From: Roseiarcus sp963776665 | GTDB lineage: Bacteria; Pseudomonadota; Alphaproteobacteria; Rhizobiales; Beijerinckiaceae | Length of the DNA stretch: 64,000 bases | Reading direction: 5' to 3' | NCBI GenBank assembly: GCA_963776665.1 | Contig: CAVZNQ010000027.1 | Span: 32,652 to 96,651 of the forward strand | Part shown: piece after piece, positions 17,032 to 26,176 of the stretch | How positions within the stretch are numbered: position 1 is the first letter of the stretch | Layout of the letters: every line of letters starts with the position of its first letter | Notes under the pieces: generated by a model | The model's input: only the letters and a program-made list of their open reading frames with translations | Told to the model about the DNA's origin: nothing | The model's database searches: none | Translations under genes and position numbers: made by a program

Positions 17032-17744
17032 GCGCGCCGATTCTCGAGGTCAAGGGTCTCGAGGCCTGGTATGGCCCGGTGCGGGCGCTGTACGGAGTCG
17101 ACTTCGAGGTCGAGGATGGCGGCGCTACGGCTGTGCTCGGCGCCAACGGCGCCGGCAAGACCACGATCCTGAGGGCGCTGAGCGGCCTCATCCGGCGTTC
17201 AGGCGACATCCGCTTCCGCGGCCGTCCGATCGGCGCGCTGGCGACGGAGGACGTCGCCCGTCTCGGCGTTGCGCATGTGCCTGACGGGCGCGGCACGTTC
17301 ACCGATCTCACGGTGGAGGAGAACCTGCGCCTCGGCGCCTACGTTCGCAGCGACCGGGAGGGCGTCCGCAAGGATTTCGACCGCGTCTTCGGCTTCTTTC
17401 CGCGGCTCAAGGAGCGGCGTCGCCAGCAGGCGGGAACGCTCAGCGGCGGCGAGCAGCAGATGCTCGCGATCGCGCGGGCGCTGGTGATGGGGCCGAGCCT
17501 TTTGATGCTCGACGAGCCGTCGTTCGGCCTCGCGCCTCTGGTGGTGGCGGAGATCTTTCGCGTCCTCGGCGAGATCAATCGCAACGAGGGCGTGAGCCTC
17601 CTGATCGTCGAGCAGAACGCTTCGCTGGCGCTCGATCTCGCCGACCGGGCGGTGCTGATCGAGACCGGACGGGTCGCGCTCAGCGGACCCTCGCAGGCGA
17701 TTCGCGCCGACGATGCGGTGCGGCGCGCTTATCTCGGCTACTAG
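17028..17744 (+). CDS. livF: Branched-chain amino acid ABC transporter ATPase LivF
   Basis: The second ATPase of the importer, 238 residues. Walker A AVLGANGAGKTTILRAL, signature LSGGEQQMLAIARAL and Walker B LLMLDEPSFGLAPLVV are all intact. Its TTG start overlaps the livG stop by four bases. It forms the heterodimeric motor with LivG on the cytoplasmic face. Confidence 0.92.
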   Translation: MSAPILEVKGLEAWYGPVRALYGVDFEVEDGGATAVLGANGAGKTTILRALSGLIRRSGDIRFRGRPIGALATEDVARLGVAHVPDGRGTFTDLTVEENLRLGAYVRSDREGVRKDFDRVFGFFPRLKERRRQQAGTLSGGEQQMLAIARALVMGPSLLMLDEPSFGLAPLVVAEIFRVLGEINRNEGVSLLIVEQNASLALDLADRAVLIETGRVALSGPSQAIRADDAVRRAYLGY

Positions 17745-17761
17745 CGGCGGAGCTGCGAGCA

Positions 17762-18634
17762 TTGGGCGAGTTCCTCCACCAACTGGCGTCCGGCGTCGCC
17801 CTCGGCGGGGTCTATGCGATCATGGCGCTCGCGCTGGTGATGATCTACCAGGCGACCCAACTCATCAATTTCGCCCAGGGCGAAATGGCGATGTTCTCGA
17901 CCTATTTCGCCTGGAAGCTGATCGATTCCGGTCAACCCTACTGGTTCGCGTTCTTCGCCACCGTCGCCGCCTCGTTCATCGGCGGGGTCGCGATCGAGCG
18001 GCTGATCGTCAGGCCATTCGCCAACGCGCCGGTTCTGGCCTCGGTGATCGTTTTCATCGGCTTGAGCCTGATCTTCAACTCGCTCGCCGGATGGCTCTAC
18101 GGCTATTCGGTCCAATCGTTCGACAGCCCGTTCACGAGCAAGCCGATGTTCGGCGCGGGCTACATGTCGGCCCATGAATCAGGTTCGATCATGGTGACCC
18201 TGGCGGTGCTGGCGCTGGTCTATGCGTTTTTCCGCTTCACTCCTCTCGGCCTCGCCATGCGGGCGGCGGCGCAGAATCCGGTGTCGAGCCGTCTGGTCGG
18301 CATTCGGGTCGGGTGGATGCTGGCGATCGGCTGGGGTCTGGCGGCGGCGATCGGGTCGATCGCCGGCATGATGGCGGCGCCGATCGTCTATCTCGACCCC
18401 AACATGATGGGCGGAGTTCTTCTCTACGCATTCGCCGGCGCGGTGCTCGGCGGCATCGACAATCCGTTCGGCGCGGCTGTCGGCGGCTTCGCCGTCGGCG
18501 TGCTTGGAAACCTCGTTGGGGCTTATGTCGTCGGCTCGGAGGTCAAGCTTTCCGTCGCGCTCGCCATCATCATCGCCGTTCTCGTCTGGCGGCCGTCAGG
18601 ACTGTTCGGGCGCCGCCTCGTGGCGAGGGTGTGA
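17762..18634 (+). CDS. livH: Branched-chain amino acid ABC transporter permease LivH
   Basis: 290 residues with eight or so membrane helices. The N-terminal ALGGVYAIMALALVMIYQAT and QLINFAQGEMAMFSTYFAW are LivH hallmarks, and GLAMRAAAQNPVSSRLVGI is the cytoplasmic coupling loop. Start is TTG at 17762 with GGAG nine bases upstream. It pairs with LivM to form the channel. Confidence 0.92.
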   Translation: MGEFLHQLASGVALGGVYAIMALALVMIYQATQLINFAQGEMAMFSTYFAWKLIDSGQPYWFAFFATVAASFIGGVAIERLIVRPFANAPVLASVIVFIGLSLIFNSLAGWLYGYSVQSFDSPFTSKPMFGAGYMSAHESGSIMVTLAVLALVYAFFRFTPLGLAMRAAAQNPVSSRLVGIRVGWMLAIGWGLAAAIGSIAGMMAAPIVYLDPNMMGGVLLYAFAGAVLGGIDNPFGAAVGGFAVGVLGNLVGAYVVGSEVKLSVALAIIIAVLVWRPSGLFGRRLVARV

Positions 18635-18637
18635 CCG

Positions 18638-19702
18638 ATGGCCGATTCGGATCGCGCGTTGTGGGGCCTCCTGACGCTCGCGGTGGCGGTCGTCGCGCTC
18701 GCTTTCCCGTTCCTCGCCTCAGGATACCACATCTATCAGGGCTCCCAGGTGCTCATTCTGGCGATCGCCCTGCTCGGCCTCAATCTGCTCACGGGGTTCA
18801 ACGGCCAGATCTCGCTTGGCCACGGCGCTTTTTTCGCCATCGGCGGCTATGGCGCGGCGATCCTGATAGCGAAGTTCGGCTTCCCGTTTTGGGCGGCGAT
18901 TCCGTTGGCGAGCATTGTGTGTTTCGTCGCTGGTTTTCTGTTCGGTTTTCCCGCCCTCCGGTTCGGCGGCCTCTATCTCGCGCTCGCCACTTTCGCGCTC
19001 GCGGTCGCCACCCCGCAAATTCTGAGTTACACCGGCTTCGACGCCTTCACCGGCGGCTCGCAGGGACTTTCGCTCCCCAAGCCGCTCGCGCCGCTGGGGC
19101 TCAGGCTCAATCCCGACCAATGGCTCTACCTCGTCTGCCTCGCCTGCGGCGCGGCGCTCTACTGGTCGGCGCGGAACCTGGCGCGGGGGCGGATCGGCCG
19201 GGCGCTGATCGCCATCCGCGATCAGCCGATCGCCGCCGAGACGATGGGCGTCAATGCGGCGCTCTACAAGACGACGTGCTTTGGCGTCAGCGCGCTCTAT
19301 GCCGGCGTGGCTGGGGGACTGAGCGCGATCGCCGTCGGCTTCGTTTCGCCCGAGAGCTTCGGGCTCCCGCTCTCGCTCGCCTTTCTGGTCGGGATTGTGG
19401 TCGGCGGGCTCGCGTCGCTCGGCGGCGTTCTGTTCGGCGCCATCTTCATCGAGTTCGTGCCCAATCTCTCCGACCAGCTCGCGGTCAACTTCGGCGAGAG
19501 CGCCAAGGCGCTGCCGGGGGCGATTTACGGCGCGCTTCTCATTCTGGTAATGGCCGCGATGCCGATGGGAGCGGCCGGCGCGCTGCGGGCGGCGGCGAAC
19601 GCCGTCCTGCGCGCGCTTGCTCCATCTCGACGGGTCCGGCTTGAAAAGGACGGCGGCGCGAACGTCGCCGCGAAATACCAAGGAAAGGGAGAAAGCCCAT
19701 GA
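18638..19702 (+). CDS. livM: Branched-chain amino acid ABC transporter permease LivM
   Basis: 354 residues. NLLTGFNGQISLGHGAFFAI and LRFGGLYLALATFALAV are LivM signatures, and RDQPIAAETMGVNAALYKT is the coupling helix. It begins three bases after livH, and its end overlaps the binding-protein gene by four bases, so the five transporter genes form one tight operon. Confidence 0.92.
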   Translation: MADSDRALWGLLTLAVAVVALAFPFLASGYHIYQGSQVLILAIALLGLNLLTGFNGQISLGHGAFFAIGGYGAAILIAKFGFPFWAAIPLASIVCFVAGFLFGFPALRFGGLYLALATFALAVATPQILSYTGFDAFTGGSQGLSLPKPLAPLGLRLNPDQWLYLVCLACGAALYWSARNLARGRIGRALIAIRDQPIAAETMGVNAALYKTTCFGVSALYAGVAGGLSAIAVGFVSPESFGLPLSLAFLVGIVVGGLASLGGVLFGAIFIEFVPNLSDQLAVNFGESAKALPGAIYGALLILVMAAMPMGAAGALRAAANAVLRALAPSRRVRLEKDGGANVAAKYQGKGESP

Positions 19703-20907
19703 TCACACGACGCACATTCCTGCAGTCCAGCGCCGCCGCCGCGGCGCTTGCGGCAGGCGCCGGTTCGGCCCGCGCCGACAATGCGCCTGGCGTCACGGAT
19801 GCGGAGATCAAGATCGGCCAGACCATGCCTTACAGCGGCCCGGCCTCGGCCTATGGGGTGATCGGGCGGACGGAGGCCGCCTATTTCAAAATGATCAACG
19901 AGCAGGGCGGCGTGAACGGGCGCAAGGTCAATTTGATCAGCCTCGACGACGCCTACAGCCCGCCGAAGACGGTCGAGCAGGTGCGCCGGCTGGTCGAGGA
20001 CGAGAAGGTCGCCTTCTGCTTCCAGACGCTCGGCACCGCGCCCAATCTGGCCATCCGACAATACCTCAACGACAACAAGGTGCCGCAGCTTTTCGTTTCG
20101 ACCGGCGCGAGCGTCTTTTCCGATCCCGAGCACTTCCCCTGGACGATGGGCTACAACCCCAACTATCAGACGGAAGCGCACATCTACGCCAAGGACATTC
20201 TCGCCACCAAGCCCGACGGCAAGATCGCGCTCCTCTACCAGAACGACGGCTTCGGCAAGGACTATCTGAAGGGAATTCAGGACATCCTCGGCGCCGATCA
20301 CGCCGGCATGCTGGTGAAGACAGCCTCCTACGAGACCTCGGAGCCGACGGTCGACTCGCAGATCGTAACACTGCAGGGTTCCGGGGCGGACATCCTGATC
20401 ATCGGCGCGACGCCGAAATTCGCCGCTCAGGCGATCCGCAAATCCTTCGATCTCGGCTGGAACGCGACCCGCTATATCAGCAACGTCTCGCCATCGATCG
20501 CCACGGTGCTCAAGCCCGCGGGCCTCGACAAGTCGAAAGGGCTCATCACCAGCGGCTATGTGAAGGATCCGACCGACGAAACGCTCAAGGACGATCCCGG
20601 TATCAAGGAGTGGCGGGCCTTCTGCGACAAGTACATGAGCGACAAAGAGTTCATCGACGTCAACGCGACCTACGCCTTCGGCGCCGCGATGGTGATGGTT
20701 CACGTGCTCAAGCAGTGCGGCAGTGATCTGTCGCGCGAGAATATCATGAAGCAGGCCGCGGGCATCCAGGGGCTCCAGGTGCCGATCCTGCTCAACGGCA
20801 TGACAATCAACACGTCGCCGACCAACTTCAGCCCGATCCGTCAGATGCAGCTTGCGCGCTTCGACGGCGAAAGCTGGCGTCCGTATGGCGAGCTGTTCAC
20901 CGGCTGA
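19699..20907 (+). CDS. ABC transporter substrate-binding protein (Leu/Ile/Val-binding family)
   Basis: 402 residues. The N-terminus ITRRTFLQSSAAAAALAAGA is a twin-arginine-like export signal. The mature part has the periplasmic binding fold type I (IKIGQTMPYSGPASAYG, NEQGGVNGRKVNLISLDDAY). It is last in the operon and delivers ligand to LivH/LivM. Proteins of this branch bind branched-chain amino acids but also amides, urea or aromatic acids, so the ligand is not certain. Confidence 0.88.
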   Translation: MITRRTFLQSSAAAAALAAGAGSARADNAPGVTDAEIKIGQTMPYSGPASAYGVIGRTEAAYFKMINEQGGVNGRKVNLISLDDAYSPPKTVEQVRRLVEDEKVAFCFQTLGTAPNLAIRQYLNDNKVPQLFVSTGASVFSDPEHFPWTMGYNPNYQTEAHIYAKDILATKPDGKIALLYQNDGFGKDYLKGIQDILGADHAGMLVKTASYETSEPTVDSQIVTLQGSGADILIIGATPKFAAQAIRKSFDLGWNATRYISNVSPSIATVLKPAGLDKSKGLITSGYVKDPTDETLKDDPGIKEWRAFCDKYMSDKEFIDVNATYAFGAAMVMVHVLKQCGSDLSRENIMKQAAGIQGLQVPILLNGMTINTSPTNFSPIRQMQLARFDGESWRPYGELFTG

Positions 20908-20941
20908 ACGGCTTGAGGCCGCGCGCGGCTCGACGCGCCTT

Positions 20942-21032
20942 CGTCATTGCGAGGAGCGTAGCGACGAAGCAATCTACGGGACGTAGAGCGCCCCACGTTC
21001 CCCTGGATTGCTTCGCTTCGCTCGCAATGACA
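20942..21032. repeat. Palindromic dispersed repeat (REP-like)
   Basis: Left arm CGTCATTGCGAGGAGCGTAG, continuing to 20974; right arm 21004-21031, ending CTTCGCTCGCAATGAC. The arms are imperfect reverse complements around a short centre and lie between two convergent genes. This sequence type (TCATTGCGAGCGAAGCGAAGC) is a familiar dispersed repeat in proteobacterial genomes. Only one copy of it lies in this window. Confidence 0.85.
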
Positions 21033-21069
21033 GCTAACTCGTAAGGCGGCGCGTTCTATCGGGGTGCCT

Positions 21070-22548
21070 TCAGGCCCACTCTTTCAGCGAGGCGAAGCGG
21101 GCGAATTTCTTGGCCCGGTGGCGGTCCATGCGGGCGAGGACGTCGCGCAGGAAGGCGACGCCCTCCGCGAGATAGGGCCCCTTGTTGAGCATCACGCATT
21201 CGGCGCCCTGCGCCATCGCCGCGTCGGTCATCTCGGCGCGGCTGGCCACGCCGTCGCGCACATAAGTGTCGAGCACCTGCGTCGCCCACACTACCGGCGT
21301 ATGCGCCGCTTCGCACAGCCAGAGGATTTCCTCCTGCATTTCGGTAAGCCTTGCGAAACCGAGCTCGACCGCAAGGTCGCCGCGCGCGATCATCACCGCG
21401 GTCGGATTGTGCGCCGCCGCTTGCATGATCAGCGTCGGCAGATTGCGCACCGCGAGCGGGGTCTCGATTTTCAGCACGAGCCCGTGCGGCTCGCGCTTGG
21501 GCGCACGGGCCACCAGATGATCCTGCAGAAGCTCGATGTCGTCGACCCGTTGCACGAACGAATAGCCGATGAGGTCGGCATGCTCGGCGATGAAGTCGAG
21601 GTCGCGGAAATCCTTGGAGGTCAACGGCGGCAGATCGAGCTCGGTCGAGGGAAAATTCACAGCCTTGCCGGGCTTCAGCCGAACGCCCTTCTCCCGCGCC
21701 GCGTAGACCTCAATCTCTGCCCGGCCAGCGGCCTTCGCAACCACGCGGGCCGCCGCCTTGCCGTCGTCGATGAAGACTTCCGCACCGACCATGAGCTGGT
21801 CGACGAGCTCGGGAAAATTGAGCGAGAAGGCGATCGGCTCCTTGATCTTCTCGCGCAGTTCATCGACCAGCACGACCCGGTCGCCGCGCGCAAGGCGGGT
21901 CTTCGGCGGCGCCTTCACCCTGAGGATCCGGCACTTCGGGCCGGCAATGTCCATCAGCACCCGGCAGGGACGCTCGAGCCGCGCCGCGGCCTCGTGTACG
22001 TTCTCGATCATCTGGCCCCAGATTTCGGCGTCGTCGTGGGCGCAATTGATCCGGGCGCAGTCCATCCCGGCGGCGACCAGATTGTCGGCCAGCTCGGGTC
22101 CCGTACCCGCTTCCGTCGGCAGCGTCGCCATCACCCGGGCCCGCGGGCCGCCTCTTTGCCGCCTGCCGAACAGCCGGTCGGTCTCCGCATCGAGTTCCGC
22201 TGCGCCCGCCTGCGCAGCCGCCGCTACGGGATAGGTCGCGCCCGATTCTCCAGTCAGGCGCCTGAGCGTCGCGATGAGGGTGTCGAGGGCCAGCGCGACC
22301 TGACCCTCGCTGCGGCCGAGCGAGGACAGACCACGCGCCGCGAGACGATATTGGAGGTCAGTGAGGTCATGCGCGCGCAGGGCGATGTAATGGGAAAGAT
22401 TGAGCATTCGGGGGGGCGACTGGTCAGCGCCGACCCCCCAAGAGCTTCTCAGCTCGTCTGCCCTACGCTCGACGTCCTCGCGCAACGCTTTCACCTCCGC
22501 GAGGAGGCCGCGGAGTTCTTCGAGGCCGCTTCCGGTTTTTCCAGCCAT
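21070..22548 (-). CDS. Pyruvate-kinase-like protein with N-terminal extension
   Basis: 492 residues. About 150 N-terminal residues (helical, ELRGLLAEVKALREDVERRA) precede a pyruvate kinase barrel: INCAHDD, MDIAGPKCRI, the catalytic-lysine motif LKIETP and the metal-site motif MIARGDLAVELG are present. The usual C-terminal allosteric domain is missing, since the protein ends soon after CVMLNKGPYLAEGVAFL. It may be a true pyruvate kinase variant or a relative with another substrate. I prefer ATG 22548 over an upstream TTG at 22620. Confidence 0.75.
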   Translation of the reverse strand: MAGKTGSGLEELRGLLAEVKALREDVERRADELRSSWGVGADQSPPRMLNLSHYIALRAHDLTDLQYRLAARGLSSLGRSEGQVALALDTLIATLRRLTGESGATYPVAAAAQAGAAELDAETDRLFGRRQRGGPRARVMATLPTEAGTGPELADNLVAAGMDCARINCAHDDAEIWGQMIENVHEAAARLERPCRVLMDIAGPKCRILRVKAPPKTRLARGDRVVLVDELREKIKEPIAFSLNFPELVDQLMVGAEVFIDDGKAAARVVAKAAGRAEIEVYAAREKGVRLKPGKAVNFPSTELDLPPLTSKDFRDLDFIAEHADLIGYSFVQRVDDIELLQDHLVARAPKREPHGLVLKIETPLAVRNLPTLIMQAAAHNPTAVMIARGDLAVELGFARLTEMQEEILWLCEAAHTPVVWATQVLDTYVRDGVASRAEMTDAAMAQGAECVMLNKGPYLAEGVAFLRDVLARMDRHRAKKFARFASLKEWA

Positions 22549-22712
22549 GGGGCCGCTTCGCACGAGCGAATCGTCGACGGGCTGCGCGCATTCCCCGCCA
22601 GGCGGGTCTTTGACGCGCAAATGTGACGCCTGTGCAACAGGCGAACCATCGGCGCATGTTGCGCGCCTCTGCCGCGTTGGTAGAAGACGTCGTCGGCTGG
22701 GCGAGAAAGATC

Positions 22713-23618
22713 ATGACGGTTGCGTTTGACGGCAGGGTCGCGATCGTGACGGGGGCGGGTTCCGGGCTTGGACGGGCGCATGCCCTAGGGCTTGCCGCCC
22801 GTGGCGCCAAAGTCGTCGTCAACGACATCGGCCGAAACGGCCGTCCGTCCGACAATGCGCTCAAGGTCGTGGAGGAGATTCGCGCGGCCGGCGGCGTCGC
22901 GATAGCCGATCCCGCCGATGTGGCCGATTTCGAGCAGGCCACGGCGCTCGCTGGGCGGGCGGAGAAGGAATGGGGCCGGATCGACATTCTCGTCAACAAC
23001 GCGGGCGTACTCAGAGACAAAACCTTCGCCAAGATGGACATGGCGGATTTCGAATTCGTCGTCCGCGTGCATCTGACCGGATCGGCCAATTGCGCCAAGG
23101 CCGTCTGGGCGACCATGCGGGAACGCAACTACGGCCGCATCGTCTTCACCTCGTCCGCGTCCGGTATCTACGGCAATTTCGGCCAGACGAACTATGGCGC
23201 GGCGAAAGCCGCGATGATCGGACTCATGAATGTTCTGAGCATCGAGGGCGCCAAGAACGACATCCGTGTCAACGTGCTCGCGCCAACCGCCCGCACGGCG
23301 ATGACGGAGGGCCTCCTATCGCCCGTCGCGGCGGAGCTGATGACGCCGGAAAGCGTGACGCCGGGCGTGCTCTTTCTGGTGAGCGAGAATGCGCCGTCGC
23401 GAGTGATCCTCGGCGCGGGCGCGGGCGTGTTCGCCGTCACTCATATCGGCGAGACGCCGGGCGTGTATCTCGACGAGAGCGAGCGCTCGCCCGAAGCTAT
23501 CGCCGCCCGGTGGGCCGAAATTTCTGACCCCGAGACAGCCGTGCCGCTCAAGGACGCTTTCGCGCAGACGATGAAATTCGTCAACGCGGCTGCGAAGGCC
23601 AAGGGGGTGTCGGCGTAG
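22713..23618 (+). CDS. SDR dehydrogenase, MFE-2-like (3-hydroxyacyl-CoA type)
   Basis: 301 residues, longer than a classical SDR. The NAD-binding TGAGSGLGRAHALGLAARGA and NNAGVLRD, the catalytic Ser in FTSSASGIYGNFG, and Tyr/Lys in NYGAAKAAM are intact. The N-terminus and the acidic C-terminal extension resemble the dehydrogenase part of peroxisomal multifunctional enzyme type 2, so a role in beta-oxidation is likely. The ATG at 22713 was chosen because the Rossmann fold begins directly after it. Confidence 0.82.
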   Translation: MTVAFDGRVAIVTGAGSGLGRAHALGLAARGAKVVVNDIGRNGRPSDNALKVVEEIRAAGGVAIADPADVADFEQATALAGRAEKEWGRIDILVNNAGVLRDKTFAKMDMADFEFVVRVHLTGSANCAKAVWATMRERNYGRIVFTSSASGIYGNFGQTNYGAAKAAMIGLMNVLSIEGAKNDIRVNVLAPTARTAMTEGLLSPVAAELMTPESVTPGVLFLVSENAPSRVILGAGAGVFAVTHIGETPGVYLDESERSPEAIAARWAEISDPETAVPLKDAFAQTMKFVNAAAKAKGVSA

Positions 23619-23725
23619 CTCAGGGCCGAAGGAGGCGAAAAATGCCGCAATCGCCAGCTGGCTGAAACCATTTTGGGTTCGAGCGCGTATAGAGGATTGG
23701 GAAAGATCGGACACGAGGCTCGCCC

Positions 23726-24151
23726 ATGCGTGTGGTGACGAGAACGATTGAGGCCATAGCGGTCGCGATGGCCCTGTGGGTGACGACAGCGTCGGCGGAG
23801 GAATTGACCGCCGCCCGCTCGCGGGCGACAATCGAGCAGCAATTCGACGCCTTCGCGCGCGACGATGCGGAGGCGGCTTACGCGCTCGCGGACCCGACGA
23901 TCCAACAAATGTTCGTCGACGCCGACCGCTTCCTGGCGATGGTCCGCGACCGCTACCCGCCGGTATACAGGCATCGCAGCGTCGAGTTTGGCGAGTTCTC
24001 GGAACTCGGCGATGAGGCCAGCCTGAAGGCGACCATCGTCGACGCCGACAATGTCGTTTGGATTGCGCTCTACAGCCTGCGGCGGGAGGCGAACGGCGAC
24101 TGGCTCATATCGGGCTGCGTGCTGGAGAAATCGGACGCCAGCGCGATCTGA
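23726..24151 (+). CDS. Exported DUF4864-type protein
   Basis: 141 residues with a signal peptide (IEAIAVAMALWVTTASAEE). The mature part has the helical start TIEQQFDAFARDDAEAAYAL and a beta-rich end WIALYSLRREANGDWLISGC typical of the DUF4864/NTF2-like fold. The function of the family is unknown. It stands alone between an SDR and argG. Confidence 0.72.
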   Translation: MRVVTRTIEAIAVAMALWVTTASAEELTAARSRATIEQQFDAFARDDAEAAYALADPTIQQMFVDADRFLAMVRDRYPPVYRHRSVEFGEFSELGDEASLKATIVDADNVVWIALYSLRREANGDWLISGCVLEKSDASAI

Positions 24152-24197
24152 GGCGATGCGCGATTGCCTCGCTGACCGCGAGACTTGGGTTTGCCCC

Positions 24198-25439
24198 CTA
24201 CGCCTTTGCCGTCCTCTTCCGCCGCTTCGCGAGCGTCCGCAGGCGCAGCGCGTTGAGCTTGATGAAGCCGGCCGCGTCGTGATGGTCGTAGGCGACCGCG
24301 CCTTCCTCGAAGGTCACGAGATCCTGGTCGTAGAGCGAGTTCGGGCTGTCGCGACCGATCACATGGACGCCGCCCTTGTAGAGCTTGAGCCTCACCCGGC
24401 CCGCGACCATCTCCTGGCTCTTGTCGATGAGGACCTGAAGGAGCTCGCGCTCGGGTGAAAACCAGAAGCCGTTATAGATGAGCTCGGCGTATTTCGGCAT
24501 CAGCTCGTCTTTGAGATGGGCGGCCCCGCGGTCGAGCGTAATCGATTCGATCGCGCGGTGCGCCGCGAGTAGGATGGTGCCCCCGGGCGTCTCGTACATG
24601 CCGCGCGACTTCATGCCGACATAGCGGTTCTCGACCAGGTCGAGCCGACCGATCCCATTGTCGTGGCCAAGCTTGTTGAGCGCCGCGAGCAGGGTCGCCG
24701 GGCTCATCGCCTTGCCGTCGACGGCGACCGGATCGCCGTGCTCGAATGCGATCTCGACCACGGTCGGCTTGTCGGGCGCCTTCTCGGGATCGACGGTGCG
24801 GGAGTATACGTAGGCGGGCGTCTCCAGCGCCGGATCTTCGAGCACCTTGCCCTCGGAGGAGACGTGCAGAAGGTTGGCGTCGACCGAGAACGGCGCCTCG
24901 CCCCGTTTGTCCTTGGCGATCGGGATCTGGTGCTCCTCAGCGAAGGCGAGGAGCGCGCCGCGGGAGGCGAAGCTCCACTCGCGCCAGGGCGCGATGATCC
25001 TGATGTCGGGCTCGAGCGCGTAGGCCGAGAGCTCGAAGCGAACCTGGTCGTTGCCCTTGCCGGTTGCGCCATGGGCGATCGCGTCGGCCCCGACCTTGCG
25101 GGCGATGTCGACGAGGTGTTTGGCGATCAGCGGCCGCGCGATCGAGGTGCCGAGCAGATACTGACCCTCGTACTGGGCATTGGCGCGGAACATCGGGAAC
25201 ACGTAGTCGCGGACGAATTCCTCCCGCACGTCCTCGATGAAGATGTGCTCAGGTTTGACCCCGAGCAGTTCGGCTTTCCGGCGCGCCGGCTCGAGCTCCT
25301 CGCCCTGGCCGAGATCGGCGGTGAAGGTGAAGACCTCGGCGCCATATTCGGTTTGCAGCCATTTGAGGATGATCGAAGTGTCGAGTCCGCCCGAATAGGA
25401 GAGGACGACACGTTTGATCCTGGATTTGGGGCTGGACAT
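24198..25439 (-). CDS. argG: Argininosuccinate synthase
   Basis: Joins citrulline and aspartate with ATP in arginine synthesis. 413 residues, full length. The PP-loop LSYSGGLDTSIILKWL is at the N-terminus, with AHGATGKGNDQVRFE and NRYVGMKSRGMYETPGGTIL further on. Start ATG 25439. No other arg gene is adjacent, which is common in this order. Confidence 0.96.
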   Translation of the reverse strand: MSSPKSRIKRVVLSYSGGLDTSIILKWLQTEYGAEVFTFTADLGQGEELEPARRKAELLGVKPEHIFIEDVREEFVRDYVFPMFRANAQYEGQYLLGTSIARPLIAKHLVDIARKVGADAIAHGATGKGNDQVRFELSAYALEPDIRIIAPWREWSFASRGALLAFAEEHQIPIAKDKRGEAPFSVDANLLHVSSEGKVLEDPALETPAYVYSRTVDPEKAPDKPTVVEIAFEHGDPVAVDGKAMSPATLLAALNKLGHDNGIGRLDLVENRYVGMKSRGMYETPGGTILLAAHRAIESITLDRGAAHLKDELMPKYAELIYNGFWFSPERELLQVLIDKSQEMVAGRVRLKLYKGGVHVIGRDSPNSLYDQDLVTFEEGAVAYDHHDAAGFIKLNALRLRTLAKRRKRTAKA

Positions 25440-25514
25440 GGAAAGTGAGTAACCCGTCGAGACGTCGTGAAGCTCGGCCGGACTTATAGAGGCGGGCGCG
25501 GCGCGCGCAAGGCG

Positions 25515-26168
25515 TCAGGACCCGCCGCGGGGCCACAAGAGCCGGCGCGCGGCCTCGATGACGATGAGGGTGATGAGCCCGCCGAGCAGCACGTCAGAGA
25601 GATAATGGCCACCGAAAGCCAGCCTCAGCAGGCTCGCTGCGGCTCCGAAGGCGAAGGCGGCGACGATCGCGGGAGTGCGCCAGGGCGGGGGGAGGAGGCT
25701 CGCCGGGGCAACCATCCAGAACCCGGTCGACGCTTCGCCGGAGACGAACGAGCAGTTCCTCTTGCACGCGCCGTGCAGATCGTACCATGGCATGAATGGG
25801 TCCTGGCCGTTGAAGTCCTGGGTCTGGTAAGGCCGCGGCCGGCCCCAATGATCCTTGAGGCCGAGATTGATGATGAGGCCGGGACCGACGACCATCGTCA
25901 AGACAAGAAAAACCATCGCCCGGCCGCTCGGCGCCCAGCGGAGCTTCGCTCCGAGGCGCGTGGCGAGCCACAGCGCCGCATAGGCGGCCAGCACGACAAA
26001 CGGCGTCAGTCGAAAAAAATCGCGGGCGACGTGATCACGGAGTCCTTCGCCGTCGAAGCTGCCACGCGAGAAAAAGATATGCGACACTGCAAGGTCGAGG
26101 CCCGGCCAAAGGGCAAAAACGACGAGCGTCAGCGCGGCCAACGCGATGTAGACAATGAGCGGTTTCAT
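25515..26168 (-). CDS. PAP2-family membrane phosphatase
   Basis: 217 residues with five to six membrane helices. The three phosphatase motifs are KDHWGRPRP, CSFVSGEAS and RLAFGGHYLSDVLLGG, with the usual His in the third. The SGEAS variant of motif two occurs in lipid A 4'- and 1-phosphatases and related lipid phosphatases, so a lipid phosphate or undecaprenyl pyrophosphate substrate is plausible. Catalysis faces the periplasm. It ends nine bases from the next gene's region but has its own ATG. Confidence 0.85.
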   Translation of the reverse strand: MKPLIVYIALAALTLVVFALWPGLDLAVSHIFFSRGSFDGEGLRDHVARDFFRLTPFVVLAAYAALWLATRLGAKLRWAPSGRAMVFLVLTMVVGPGLIINLGLKDHWGRPRPYQTQDFNGQDPFMPWYDLHGACKRNCSFVSGEASTGFWMVAPASLLPPPWRTPAIVAAFAFGAAASLLRLAFGGHYLSDVLLGGLITLIVIEAARRLLWPRGGS

Positions 26169-26176
26169 GCTCGCGG

